Source: Platerodrilus igneus
Taxonomy: Eukaryota > Arthropoda > Insecta > Coleoptera > Lycidae
Direction of reading: 5' to 3'
Assembly: GCA_036346225.1 (NCBI GenBank)
Contig: JARFIW010001457.1
Location: forward strand, 434,001 to 498,000
DNA: 64,000 nucleotides
Part shown: positions 1-10,393 of the stretch, one piece after another
Numbering within the stretch: position 1 is the first letter of the stretch
How the letters are laid out: every line of letters begins with the position of its first letter
Notes under the pieces: generated by a model
What the model saw: only the letters and a program-made list of their open reading frames with translations
The model's database searches: none
Told to the model about the DNA's origin: nothing
Program-made: the position numbers and the translations under genes

Positions 1-1969
1 AACTGCAACGACATTTGAATACTAAACATGCAACGTTATCAAAAAAGCCAATAGAATATTTTGAGCGTCTTTTGCAAACATCAAATAAAGAAAAGAACAC
101 TTTGGAGAAGTATGTTACTTTGAATGATAAATATCTATTGGCATCGTATGAAGTTTCGTATTTGATAGCAAAAACGAAAAGCCTTTTACTATTGGAGAGC
201 AACTTTTACTACCTGCAGCTATAAGAATGTCTGAAATTGTTCATGGAAAACAGTATGCTGCTGAAATTAGTAAAATTCCATTATCAAATGACACTGTGTC
301 CAAAAGAATTTCAGACATTAGCAATGATCAATTTCAACAGCTTCTTATGAGGCTTAAAGACAGCTCAAAGTTTGCAATACAACTGGACGAGTCGACAGAC
401 ATTTCAAAAATGGCACAGTTGTTACTTTTTGTAAGATATATTTATGAGGGAAGCATTCATGAAGATATACTGTTTTGTCGTCCTCTGGAAGGTCATACTC
501 GTGAAAAAGAGATATATAAAAAAGTAAATGAGTTTTTTGAAAAAGAAGGATTAAATTGGAAAAATTGTGTTGGTGTGTGCACGGACGGTGCTGCAGCAAT
601 GACCGGACAAGATCTTGGTTTTACAGCATTTGTTAAAGCTGGAAATGATCATATTACATTTACACATTGTATGATTCACCGAGAGGCACTTGTTGTTAAA
701 AAAATTGCACCAGAATTAAACACTGTGTTTTTTGATGCAGTCAAAATCATTAACTTTATTAAAAGTCGAGCACTTAATAGTCGATTGTTTAAAAATTTGT
801 GCATTGATATGGATTCGGATTATACAAGTTTATTGCTACATGCTGAAGTTAGGTGGCTATCAAGAGGTCGAAGTTTGAAACGATTATTAACTTTCAAAGA
901 TGAAGTTCTTATATTTCTAACAGAGCAAAATTCTAATTTGGCCGATTATTTTCACGATAATTTATGGCTTCTCAAGCTATGCTATTTGGCAGATATTTTT
1001 GATAAAATCAATGATATGAATTTATCAATGCAGGGAGTCTGCGTTAATATGTTTATGTTAAAAAATAAACTTGAGGCCGTTGTTAAAAAAATTCTTATAT
1101 GGAAGAACAGAGTGGAAAGTGGATCACTCGAAATGTTTCCATTTACTGACGAGTATATAATTAGTAACAATATTTCAAAAAAAGATACTCCTATAACAAA
1201 AATTATAGTTAATCATTTGAAGGATATGGAAGTTTACATGCATAGGTATTTTCCCAATGATATCGATACACAACAATGGATTTGCAATCCATTTTCAATT
1301 GAAATGGAAGAAATTAATTTTTTAAACTTAAAAGCACAAGAAGAATTTGCCGAATTAACAAGTGATACTACCTTGCGACTCAGATTTTCTCAAGTGCCTG
1401 TGCATGAATTTTGGATAGAAATCAAATCAGAATATCCCTACTATCGGAAATGGCAATGAACAAATTACTGCCATTTTGTACAACATATTTATGTGAATCA
1501 GCCTTTTCCACATTAACTTACATAAAATCAAAATACCGTTCAACTTTAATAAACGTTGAAAATTTATTACGATCTGCACTAACTCAAATTGAGCCTAGAT
1601 TTAATTATTTGTGTAAAAATAAACAATCACATCCGTCACATTAATATTGTTTGATGTTAATAATATGTTTTTATTAAAAAAATTGTTACAAAAGTTTATT
1701 TTTTCTATTGAATAAATATATATATAGTTTTATGTCATTCTATTTATTGTGTTTTATTACGACCGATATCCCGTCAACGTTTCCAATTATATATATGTGA
1801 AATGAATGGGTACGTATTCTTTAATCCTTATTTTGTTTACATTGTAAAATAGTGCGATATTACATCTACATCTACGATTAATATATATTTCATTATATGG
1901 AGGAGGGGGTCGTTTAAAATTTCCTAAGCTTGAAGGGGGTCGCTATATAAAAAAGTTTAAGAAGCCCTG
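1..1969 (+). mobile_element. hAT DNA transposon, 3' part with right terminus
   Basis: The window opens inside a hAT element of the ZBED5/SCAND3-like group. Its right end is recognisable because the sequence finishes with GTTTAAGAAGCCCTG at 1955-1969, the inverted form of the CAGGG-starting terminal repeats typical of hATs. The next eight bases, ATCTAGAT (1970-1977), act as the target duplication: the same copia sequence at 26843-26850 holds a single uninterrupted ATCTAGAT. The 3' untranslated part (1645-1969) contains G-rich runs (GGAGGAGGGGGTC, GAAGGGGGTCGC) near the end. The left terminus and any BED zinc finger lie outside the window. The insertion interrupts the copia fragment that follows. 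Confidence 0.85.
15..1644 (+). pseudogene. hAT transposase, ZBED5/SCAND3-like, broken by two frameshifts
   Basis: Three overlapping reading frames encode consecutive parts of one hAT transposase. Positions 15-224 give the segment before the catalytic domain, ending in a frame change near 180-190. Positions 227-1459 (410 codons) carry the RNase H-like core, with QLDEST at residues 52-57, VCTDGAAAMTG around residue 120 and THCMIHREAL at 146-155, all typical of this subgroup. A second frame change near 1436-1440 moves into 1411-1644, which holds the C-terminal dimerisation region (YLCESAFSTL, then IEPR and a closing HPSH). The N-terminal BED finger is not in the window. Each frame change fits a one-base indel, so the gene is recently dead, unless the indels are assembly errors. 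The family normally excises and reinserts DNA; this copy probably cannot. Confidence 0.85.
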
Positions 1970-1977
1970 ATCTAGAT
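1970..1977. repeat. 8-bp target site duplication of the hAT
   Basis: ATCTAGAT directly follows the hAT right terminus. The unoccupied paralogous copia sequence has one ATCTAGAT at 26843-26850, continuing into the same CATTATAAAG flank. The left partner would lie upstream of the window. Eight bases is the usual hAT duplication length. Confidence 0.8.
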
Positions 1978-2935
1978 CATTATAAAGAAAAGCACACTTA
2001 ACATCCCAATGTAAGCAAACCAATAACTTTACTAAATTAAAGTCTACAACAGGAGCAAAAGTATGGAAATAATCCATCCCAAAAGTCTGCTTAAAAACCA
2101 TGTGCTACTAAACGAGCTCGAAAACGTTTAATAGTACCATCGGCATTCATTTTAAAAATATAGATCCGCCTACAAGTGATAATTTGTTGATTAGGTGGCT
2201 TAAAGACCACTTCCCATACATCCCATTTTTCGCTTGTGGAGATTTCTTCAACATTGTTTTTCTCATTGTTTATAATAAGTACTTTTAGACACATCTTCAT
2301 TATTTTCATCATCACATTCTACAAGCTTTGCAGATTTTTCATTTTTAGAAGGATTAGAAAAAACAAACAATTTGGGTTTATATTCCAACCCCTTTTGTAT
2401 GCAGATGCTTTTAACATCGTTTTTCGAACGGCATTTATCCAAGCTAGACCAATAGTATACATCAGTACAAGTACTATTCTTCCTGGGAACTTATTGACGT
2501 TTCCACTGGATAGAATTTTCATTAACACCTGGCACTATGCTACATACAGAAGATCGTCTGTCATCAACCACATTTTCATTAATACTTGAGACTTGTGGTC
2601 TTTGATTTTCGAAAACTTCGTCATTTGAATTGCTCGAAACAGCATTTTCAGAAATCTGTTCTTCATCCTAATCGCTGAAAATGTCAGGAAAGGAGTAATT
2701 TTATCTTTTTTACCATTTATACCTAAAACAGGTCTATTTACCTTAGTATGCTTAATTCAACAACAGCATTTCGAGTAGGATCAAATACTTTATAGCCACT
2801 GGTAAAACCGACACAACTCATCAAAATACATTTTCTCGATTTTGGTTCAAGATTCGTTCTATATAGCTTAAATATATGAATAAATGAAAATGAACCAAAG
2901 GGCCATATTCACAAGTAAATACAAAGTGAGCCCAA
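1978..2935 (-). pseudogene. copia-type Pol fragment (integrase C-terminus to RT start)
   Basis: Read on the minus strand, this stretch holds decayed Ty1/copia polyprotein. At 2091-2315 the frame ends in IKRFRARLVAHGF, the start of the copia reverse transcriptase, preceded by KWDVWEVVFKPP. Further upstream in the element (around 2810-2870) a different frame gives LEPKSRKCIL and YKVFDPTRN, the end of the copia integrase. Stops and frame changes separate the pieces. The hAT removed or displaced the rest of the RT. Copy C at 26800-27810 carries the same fragment and extends slightly further into the RT (the YMKSPPGYKNF segment). No LTR for this element is visible. Confidence 0.75.
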
Positions 2936-3155
2936 GCCTGCCAAAACCGAAACCCATGCCATTAGATAGATCTCGACGAGTGAAACAAAAGTGCTGCTGC
3001 GCACATCTCAAGCATTTTTTTTTGAAAATAAGAAATTGATAAGTATATTGCGGAATAAGGTATGGAATGCAAGCCTGATCAGTTTGCACCAACTTGTTTG
3101 GGAATATCTCCTTACGGCGGCAGTGGGGGTGTCCCAGGAGTGTGCGCGACACCAA
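2936..3155. other. Sequence shared by copies A and C only, no gene seen
   Basis: This stretch is present left of copy A and in copy C (27805-28030) but not left of copy B, which begins at 46167. It contains ORFs on both strands, but none resembles a family I recognise. It may be more decayed copia sequence on the minus strand, since it lies upstream of the integrase piece, but I see no diagnostic motif. Confidence 0.4.
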
Positions 3156-5057
3156 CTTGACGAACTTTTTTTTAATCAAAGGACTCTATATAAAATTGTT
3201 TTCTGATTTTTCTACCAAGGCACCTGCATTACACTCACTATCTTGTGGCATATTGTGGGCCGTATATGTCATCCCATCAACTGTTTTCATCGAAATCTAA
3301 TAAGCGACATTTTTGGTGATTTTGGTTATACGCGTTGTAATTAGCGTTTTATTGCACTATTTGATAAGGGATCTTCATCTAACTATTCCATCTACCACAG
3401 ATGTTTTTCATCATTTTGATAGGTTTGTCTTTCAACTGTCGTTCAAGTCTTTTAATTGATTGTTAAGGTAACCTCGTTATTCCTAGTCGTAATAGTAATA
3501 ATCAAGGCCTTTCAATAAGCTGCTTGCTATTAACGCTGCGAATTAGGCCCACCTCTAGCTCGGTCTCCCGAAATGGAGGAGGACGAGGTGGCAGAAGAAT
3601 CGCAGCATGCGGAAACCAGCCTCCTCTATTTCTGCCACACTTGACTTCGAATTATTTTTGAAATTCTACACCGTCCATTTCCGCCACAAACAGCAACAGT
3701 GCTCTAACACTGGCACAATGAGTGCACTTTCCGTGACAATAGCTTGGGGAATCATAATTTACGCGGTAATTTCGTATTTATGCTGCCAGTTTAAATTAAT
3801 TTTTTCCTTTCTTATCTAGTTTCTATCTAAAGTAACCTGAATGTTACAGCATGCAAGAGTGAATTTACACATGAAAACGAAATATGGTATTATCAATTTG
3901 ACTGTTTTCGGGTTGGTACTTTTTATTACATGCTGATCGCTTATAACTTATTGCTAAAAATGTCCATCGAATATAGCGAATTTGAGTAGTCCTGCATAAA
4001 AATGTGAATAGTGCACTATGTATTATTCTGACTTTTTTTATTTACCTTATTTAGAAACTGAAGAAATTTGTAGTAATTCTGTTAATGATAAAAAAGTGGA
4101 ATGGAAGAGGTATTAGAAGACGCTTCCAGTACCAACATGGTTAAAAACACACATGCAAGTCGAAATGAACAGAGGAAAAGAAAAGAAAACGCTTCTAGTA
4201 GCAACATGGTTGAAAATGCACCTGAAATTGAAAACGAAGAGCGCACAATCAAGAAGAAAATATATTGACAGGAGAATGAAAGTAAGGTAGTGATTGATTA
4301 TTTTAAAAAACACATTGAACAAAATTCATTAAATCGATAAGAAGTTTGCGAAAACTGCATCTTTGCTAATCCTATCCTAAAAGAAAAAAATTGGACCGAT
4401 ATCAAGAATTACCTTAAGAAATATTTAATTAAAATTAAGAAATCGAAACAGTAATCGTTTATCAAATTATACATTTTTATATTTTGTATAACTTTTTTAA
4501 TTTTATTATTAAAACTTTCTTAGTTGTTAAAATTATTCTGTATCACATTCCACTGAAACGTCGTTTATGGGTTGTCAATCTTCTAGCCGATTACACTCGT
4601 AGTTTTTCTGGCTAGGGGTTAGATACAGAATGACTTATTCAACTGTGAAGCTCGCATTTGTCTTTGCCAGATCTTTCTAAGCTAATTATGAACAGCGTAT
4701 CACAATTTATTCAATCTGTTTGTTGCTTGTGTGCTACATTTGTGTTTGGTAAAGCAAAGTTCTATATCTGATTACTGTTATTGAAATTTTCACTAGCATT
4801 TATAATCGGTAGAATCGGGGTAATTGATTTACTCATTTGTAGGTAGTGATTATTTTATTGTTAATCATTGTCCGCTATCAGAATTTCGCCAGAAATTTTC
4901 TGAAGTAGTTAAAAGTATATTATTATATTCAGTATATTAATTATTATCATTGTTTTAATTTGGTATTATAGATATTGATATGTTAAAAGTGAAGGATACG
5001 CCGATGCTTACTAGTGTATCTATAACTTATTATTGTGACTTTTAACGATACTTATAT
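3156..5057. repeat. Uncharacterised interspersed unit, copy A
   Basis: This 1.9 kb stretch occurs three times (3156-5057, 46167-48079, and shorter at 28030-29386). Apart from the small broken reading frame at 4101-4454, I see no protein family. A 129-bp part (about 3506-3634) including an AGGAGGACGAGGTGGC segment is present in A and B but missing in C. A polypyrimidine tract and TTATTTAG before 4063 resembles a 3' splice site. It could be the body of an unknown transposon or an old host gene fragment. Confidence 0.5.
4101..4454 (+). pseudogene. 118-codon broken reading frame, conserved in three copies
   Basis: From ATG at 4101 to TAA at 4452-4454 the frame is open except for a TGA at 4266-4268 and a TAA at 4338-4340. 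The N-terminal half is rich in Asn, Glu, Lys and Ser and highly charged. The C-terminal half has the pattern VVIDYFKKHIEQ, then CENCIFANP and WTDIKNYLKKYL. I recall similar endings (W..E...V..F..HI, two cysteines, W.DIK) on uncharacterised zinc-finger-associated animal proteins, but cannot confirm a match. Copy B (47111-47464) has only the TGA; copy C (28840-29191) has the TGA plus a 2-base loss. A TGA in place of TGG at the same site in all three suggests it was dead before the copies arose. Confidence 0.45.
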
Positions 5058-5504
5058 ATAATTCACAACCTGTGGCCTTTCTTACATCTCACCAACATGA
5101 TACAAGAAACAATAATCTTTTTCGTGTTCCATTTTCTAGATTACAAGTCTCAAGACATTCTTTTAATTATTATTCATACAAGTTCTTTAATTGTCTACCA
5201 CATGTCACTAAATCATTGTCAAGGAATGAGTTCAAAAACAAAATCAAAGCCTTTTTGCTACATCAAAAGTACTACTCATTTGAAGAATACATGAATTGTG
5301 ATTTTAATGTTCACTTAACATAAATTACATTATAACATTGTTATTTTTGTGTCTGCAAAGCTTTGAAACATGTCATTTCTTGTTTATAGTTTATATTTGT
5401 ATTAACACATGACACATATTTGTATTGTAATATTGACCTATGCAAAAAATTGTTTTTATTTTAAAGCATGAATAAATATCTTATCTTATCTTATCTTATC
5501 TTAT
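5058..5504 (+). pseudogene. LINE 3' end: RT C-terminus, 3' UTR and (TTATC)n tail
   Basis: Positions 5072-5323 encode 83 residues resembling the extreme C-terminus of Jockey/CR1/I-type LINE polyproteins: HDTRNNNLFRVPFSR, then FNYYSYKFFNCLP, then LSRNEFKNKIKAFLL and a closing YYSFEEYM. The stop at 5321-5323 is followed by about 150 bp of 3' UTR and a short tandem tail of TTATC units at 5477-5504. Such a microsatellite tail is common for CR1-like LINEs. The reverse transcriptase itself is absent, so this is a heavily 5'-truncated insertion. The copy in B (48080-48530) has more TTATC units. Confidence 0.7.
5477..5504. repeat. (TTATC)n LINE tail
   Basis: About five TTATC units end the LINE fragment. 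Copy B has about eight at 48491-48530, so the array length changed after the duplication. Confidence 0.8.
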
Positions 5505-5670
5505 GTTGGTGATCTTTAATGTGATGTTTTTTTTGTTGATTTATTTGCTATCCATTCCTAAATAGCATTTTCTGAAGTTCGAAGTAAACAAAAAAAAATA
5601 TTACTTATGTTGGTAGTCTTTAATGTGATATATGTACTCTTTATTATAGGTGTAGGACTAGTTATCACTA
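5505..5670. other. Short spacer between LINE tail and mariner
   Basis: This is AT-rich sequence with the phrase TTATGTTGGTxxTCTTTAATGTGAT occurring twice (5500-5525 and about 5606-5628), an imperfect direct repeat roughly 105 bp apart. No gene is seen. Confidence 0.5.
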
Positions 5671-5672
5671 TA

Positions 5673-6735
5673 CGAGATGTGGCTATTAAATAACGAGACT
5701 GATGCTGTAGAACATTTTATTTTGACTTCATACATATTTACATATCATCATCTTAAATATACACTTCTCCTCTATCCCTACAATACTCCATGCGAATCGT
5801 CCATTGTTTGAAACAGTGCTGGAAATCTTCTTTTGTCATCTCCTTCAGGACGCATGCCGCTTTCTTTTTCACAGTTTCAACGGACTCAAATCTTGTTCCG
5901 TCTAATGCAGATTTCATCTCAGCAAACACATAGAAATCACACGGCTCAAGATCCGGCTAATAACACTGGGATGCTGTACTTGGCTAGTAATGTTAATTAA
6001 TAGATTGGCCGTCAGGAACCCAGTGAAGGTACACAATCCCATGAATATAAAAACAAAATCATTACTTTGAATTTTGATTTGCTCATTCGAGCTTTTTTGG
6101 CTTTCGGTGAAGATTGGCCCTTCCAGTGCATGAATTGGTGCTTCGTTTCAGGACCATAAGTAAAACCACGATTCGTCGCATGTTATTATCCTTTCCAATA
6201 AGTCTATGTCATTTTCAATGGCATCAAAAGAAAATTGTTATGTAAAATTTGTGGTACGGATTCTTTATCAATTCCTAGTTTCAGCCATCGCACGAATACT
6301 TGAACTGACGGTGAGATCGAATCAGATTACCGATTTTTTCGATATTGTCATCCGTTTTTGACTTGGAAGGGCAAACCGGGCATGAAACATCGTGAACGTC
6401 TTCTTGACCATTTTGAAAATGCTTAAACCATTCAGAAACACGTGCATGTGATAAACGTTTATTGCCATACACTTCTTTCAATAAATTATGTTTCAGTTGC
6501 GATTTTTCCAAGTTTCATGTGAAATTTCACAACAATTCGTTGTTCTATTGTTACACTTAACATTTTTCCGGCAAAACAAAAAACAACGCTAATGGGAATG
6601 TAGGCCGGCTATACTAATTTGTTTACAGAAATGAAAGGCGCTGCAATTGAAAGAAGAGGTTTTACGATTAACAGCTGTAGGTCGCTGACGTTTGGTGCAT
6701 GTGTATAAGTTTCGTTATTTAATAGCCACATCTCA
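5673..6735 (-). mobile_element. mariner element with inverted terminal repeats, decayed
   Basis: The ends are inverted repeats: CGAGATGTGGCTATTAAATA on the left and its near-perfect reverse complement ending TTATTTAATAGCCACATCTCA on the right. Each is flanked by TA (5671-5672 and 6736-6737), as expected for mariner target duplication. The element is 1.06 kb, shorter than the usual 1.3 kb, so internal sequence is lost. It carries a transposase remnant on the minus strand. A second copy lies in B at 48700-49763, and copy C keeps only the last 45 bp of its right end (29389-29433). Confidence 0.85.
5758..6567 (-). pseudogene. mariner transposase remnant
   Basis: On the minus strand the N-terminal helix-turn-helix region is clear at 6281-6511: KRLSHARVSEWFKHFQNG, then SKSKTDDNIEK and IGNLIRSHRQ, closely following mariner transposases. 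A short start (ATG near 6567, then EQRIVVKFHMKLGK) is one frame change upstream. The C-terminal end is near 5760-5960 (FESVEAVKKKA, then HCFKQWTIRMEYCRDRGGVYIE in two steps), and is better preserved in copy B. Between them stops occur and I could not find the full D,D(34)D catalytic triad, so this copy is inactive. Confidence 0.8.
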
Positions 6736-6737
6736 TA

Positions 6738-6890
6738 TTGATGTATTCATTTATTGGTGTATTTATATATTAATTATTAATGTGCTAAAATGAAAATTCA
6801 GATATACCATATGTCAATGTAGTGATATATTTGTGTATGAATACATGTATCAAAACTTATTTATCTATTCTTACTGATATTTTCTGTTTT
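6738..6890. other. AT-rich spacer, no gene seen
   Basis: This is AT-rich sequence between the mariner and the zinc-knuckle fragment. It is shared with B and with C, where it directly follows the mariner remnant at 29434-29590. Confidence 0.5.
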
Positions 6891-7111
6891 GAACCGACTT
6901 GCACCTTGAAGAAGTTCTACAATACTACAAATGTTTGGGTTATCATCATTATGCCCAAAATTGCAAAGCTGATCAGTGTTGTGCTAACCGTTCAGGAAGT
7001 CACTGCTACAAAACGTGTAAGACTGACCAAATGGTGTGTATTAATTGTGTGAATGCCAACAATAACCTTGTAACGATTTTATTTTCTGTCATTATGTCTA
7101 CAGATATTTAA
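6890..7111 (+). pseudogene. Zinc-knuckle fragment of a LINE ORF1 (Gag-like)
   Basis: The frame from 6899 gives about 70 residues with three degenerate zinc knuckles: YKCLGYHHYAQNC (first cysteine of the CCHC replaced by tyrosine), CANRSGSHCYKTC (second cysteine replaced by arginine) and VCINCVNAN. This order of two CCHC boxes followed by a CxNC is typical of the C-terminal end of LINE ORF1 proteins, which bind element RNA. No upstream ORF1 is present and the frame runs into AT-rich sequence after VNANN. Copy B at 49927-50139 is almost identical. In copy C the sequence breaks at the first bases of this segment. Confidence 0.65.
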
Positions 7112-8060
7112 CCTATTTAATTAATAATAACCAACTTAATGCATAATGATGCTACACAATCTAAGTAATACATATTACATATTGTCAAATACAATATTAG
7201 CTTTCAATTCGAAAGTGTAATATTTTAAATTATGCGGTGACAAAAGATACTTTTTGTTAGTGTCATCTTTAGAGCTCCCTCTGTTAGACGATTGTAATAT
7301 TAAGCTTGTTGTCAGGCGGTAACCCGCGTGATATTATCACTTCCAACTCAGCTGTCGTCAGAAGAGGTCAATTGTTCCTTGAACGCAAGGACGATGACGT
7401 TTATTCAGTCCACGTGTTGGAAGCACACGAAAATTAAATTGTTTTCTTGATATGATATCGTCTCGGCGACGCGCATTTTTATGTCCACACTTGATGGAAG
7501 TAGCTCGCAGATGACGAGACGTTATTTTGTTTGAAGGGCCTTTGGTTAACAGTAAGTAGTACTGCATTTATAATCTTACTAAATAGATATTTTTAGTGCA
7601 ACCTTTAGTTAGCATGCAATTTTAGTTAACATGCAACGTAGGAAAATTTAGGAAAAATTTAAGAAGTATAACTAATTTATTTGGACAAGAAATGAAATTT
7701 ATCAGTATTTAGTAAAGTTTAACCTTTGTACGAATGTCGATTTGGCGTGCATCAAATATTTAATATGGACGCTGTGATATTGTTTGGAATTTCAGTATGC
7801 AGCTGATTTGGTTGTATGGAATTGGAGATTTCCTGTATTTAAGTGTTGAAGCAGGCGAATTGTAAATCATCAATTATAATTCCGGGTATGGTCCATATGC
7901 CTAGCAGGTATTTTTCCATCGGATGAACATCTGGTATGTAAATTACTTTCATATATGTCAGCTGTAGCATGGATATAGCAGAAAAATATTTTTTTTGTTT
8001 GATCACGTGATCTGAACTTCAAGTTCGTTAGGTGAATGACAGACTATTTATTTTCTAACT
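7112..8060. other. Non-coding stretch, no gene recognised
   Basis: This is AT-rich sequence without a recognisable frame. A more GC-balanced island at about 7300-7560 contains several short CG-rich words and ends in an AACAGTAAGTAG segment, which could be a splice donor or chance. I see no LTR or inverted-repeat boundaries. It is nearly identical in copy B (50140-51105). Confidence 0.4.
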
Positions 8061-8202
8061 AAGCAACAGGAACCTGTAAATTTTCACTTTAAATCTTTTT
8101 ATTAAATTAAGCAACAGGAAACTGTAAATTTTCACTTTAAATCTTTTTATTAAATTAAGCAACAGGAAACTGTAAATTTTCACTTTAATTCTTTTTATTA
8201 AT
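8061..8202. repeat. Three tandem copies of a 48-bp unit, copy A
   Basis: Units begin at 8061, 8109 and 8157, each starting AAGCAACAGGAAACTGTAAA and continuing with TTTTCACTTTAAATCTTTTT. The first has AACCTG in place of AAACTG, and the third has AATTC in place of AAATC and decays at its end. The same three units are at 51106-51247 in copy B. Confidence 0.9.
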
Positions 8203-9290
8203 ACATATAATATACGGTAGTTGTCATTATGAGATAAGAAAAGTTAAATTCTATATTTTATGAAAATTGATTTAATTATTTGAAACATGATTTACTCAAA
8301 TCTTAGAAATTAAATTTTTACATTTCATATTTCACTAATTGCTAAGTGGAATATTTTTGTGAGGTTAAGTAGTACTACTCAAACCAACCGAAATTGTTAC
8401 ATATAGTTAAATATTCAGGAAAGAAACTCATGCTTGCTCATTTTTAAATAAATTTTGCTAGACATTTCTAATAGAAATTACCATATTTTAACTGTGAGAA
8501 GTACTTATACTATCAAGTACCTATGTACATATCTTTCTATGATTTAATTTGATCAAACTTATATTAAAAAAAAAGATGTCTTGTAAATAACATACTAAAT
8601 ACTGAAGGAATAGATTTTTATTTTGGTCAAGACTATTCTTTTTAATTGGAATGAATGAAGGTTGATTAGAATTAATTTTTAAATCTTGGGTATAAATGCA
8701 CAAACAGTGCTATCTTTGTTTAATCTGTTCACAGGTGTAGCAGTGCATATATAAAGGTCAAAGTCGAGCCATAAGGTAAGAAACTTTAGGGATTGTGTTT
8801 CAGTAATATATTGTATAGCGGTAATTGAATAAAGGTTTCCGCATTCGCCTTATACAAGGGACTTAAGTAAGGTCTTCTTCGTATAGAAAAATTCGGTGGC
8901 GCCATATTCTTTACATTTTTGGTCGCAGTCCAACCCCGACCCACAGCTCATGTTCTACCCAGAGCAAATAGTTCGACTAGACGCTTAGCCTTTTGAGGTT
9001 TCCTCATCTACGAGCCATTTTCCACCGAAACTTGCCGTGGGCTCTTTACACTTACTGGAAATCCTCGTAAAACTTTCTTGTGCCTTTCAGCTAGTCACAT
9101 AGTAAAAAAACCTAATAGGAAAAATCCCTTAATATAACTAAAAAGGCTATAACCTCAAACTTACTTTAAATACTGACCACAAAGCTACAGACCCTTCTTG
9201 TCCATATTACGTAAAGTTGCTTGTCAAATTAAATTCAAGAACTGACTATGGGCAACCATAGCAATTACAAAAGCTTAGTGATTTTACAAT
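8203..9290. other. Non-coding stretch before the LINE endonuclease, no gene recognised
   Basis: AT-rich up to about 8860, then less so. At 8925-8960 a TTTTTGGTCGCAGTCCAACCC segment after CATATTCTTTACA looks slightly like an LTR end plus primer-binding site, but I could not find a matching LTR. The last part may be LINE 5' sequence leading into the endonuclease that starts near 9290. Confidence 0.35.
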
Positions 9291-9292
9291 AT

Positions 9293-10393
9293 GACATATA
9301 AATATCAGGTCTCTTATTAGCTTCTTTGATGACTTCTGTGCTTTTATTGAAGAGAAAGATTTTAAAATTATTGCAATATCCGAAACTTGGCTCCCAGTTG
9401 ATTTCCCCTCGACTTCAATCACTATTCCTGCTTATTCTTTATTCAGAAAAGACAGATCCACTAAAGGCGGTGGTATCTGCTGTTACATGCAGAGTAATAT
9501 TTACTGTAAATTTATAGAACTAGGTATTGCAAACACTGGAGCACTGGAGCAATTATGGCTACAAACCTGTATAAAAAAAACTACATACGCAATTGGAGTT
9601 ATCTACAGACCCCCTCTAGTCTGGTAACATGCTTAAAGGAGTTAGAACTTGCCTTATCTAAAGTATACCTAGGATATGATAAAATTATCCTAATGGGGGA
9701 TGTGAACATAAATCTCCTACAAATGAGCAGCAATTCGAACTATTTTAACTAAATAATTTCTACCTATAATTTGATACAAACGGTTGAACTACCTACCCGA
9801 ATAACCGAATCAACTTCTACTCTATTAGATGTCATCTGCATAAGTGAAAATCTGTCGTACACAAGATGTGGCACCTACGACCTAATTCATATGTCTGATC
9901 ACCAAATGGTATATTGCTGTTTACATATAAATTATGCCAAGTCCAACTCAAAAAGAATTACTTATCGAAGTTTCAAAAACTTTAATCCAGAGGAATTCGC
10001 TAGAGATGCAACTGCTACCGAATGGGAGCAATGCTTAGATCCTGAAACTTTAGATAATAAAATAGTGCACCTTAATGACTTAATCACTTTACTTTTTGAT
10101 AAACATGCTCCCATTTGCACCACAAATATTAAAATTAGTAAAAATGTGGGGTGGCTGACTTACAATTTTAGACAAATGATTAAACTAGGAAATGCAGCTC
10201 ACAAAAAATACATCAACATGCGAAAAGCAACTGATTATAACTACTTTAAGTCCCTAGGTAATTACGTCACACAAGCCGTTAAAAATGAGAAACAAGCTTA
10301 TAAGTATCAAATTTCAAGTAACAAACATAATTTGAGGAAATTATGGAACTTCTTTGAGAAAGCAAATATTCATCAAAAACCTAAAAACACAAT
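9293..10393 (+). pseudogene. LINE endonuclease (APE-type) and linker, copy A
   Basis: The translation in changing frames follows an APE-like endonuclease of a Jockey/CR1/I-type LINE: INIRSLISFF at the start, IIAISETWLP (catalytic glutamate), GGGICCYM, YAIGVIYRPPSS, IILMGDVNINLL (catalytic aspartate/asparagine) and LIHMSDHQMVY (the closing SDH). A linker follows (GWLTYNFRQMIKLGNAAHKKY, in two steps) and the sequence stops before any RT. Copy A has at least one extra frame change near 9560-9600. In copy B (52338-53440) one frame stays open through the endonuclease except for a TAA at 52794-52796. The end near 10393 is a sharp junction with env-like sequence. Confidence 0.75.

Noticed and set aside
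3607..3819. 70-codon ORF present in copies A and B
   Set aside because: No motif; in copy C its start lies in the missing 129 bp and the rest is AT-driven hydrophobic sequence. Probably not a gene.
7358..7567. Minus-strand 69-codon ORF kept in both copies
   Set aside because: Conservation is expected from the recent duplication; no family resemblance, no start context.
8925..8960. LTR end plus primer-binding site (TTTTTGGTCGCAGTCC)
   Set aside because: No matching LTR, purine tract or target repeat found; similarity to TGGCGCAGTC is only partial.
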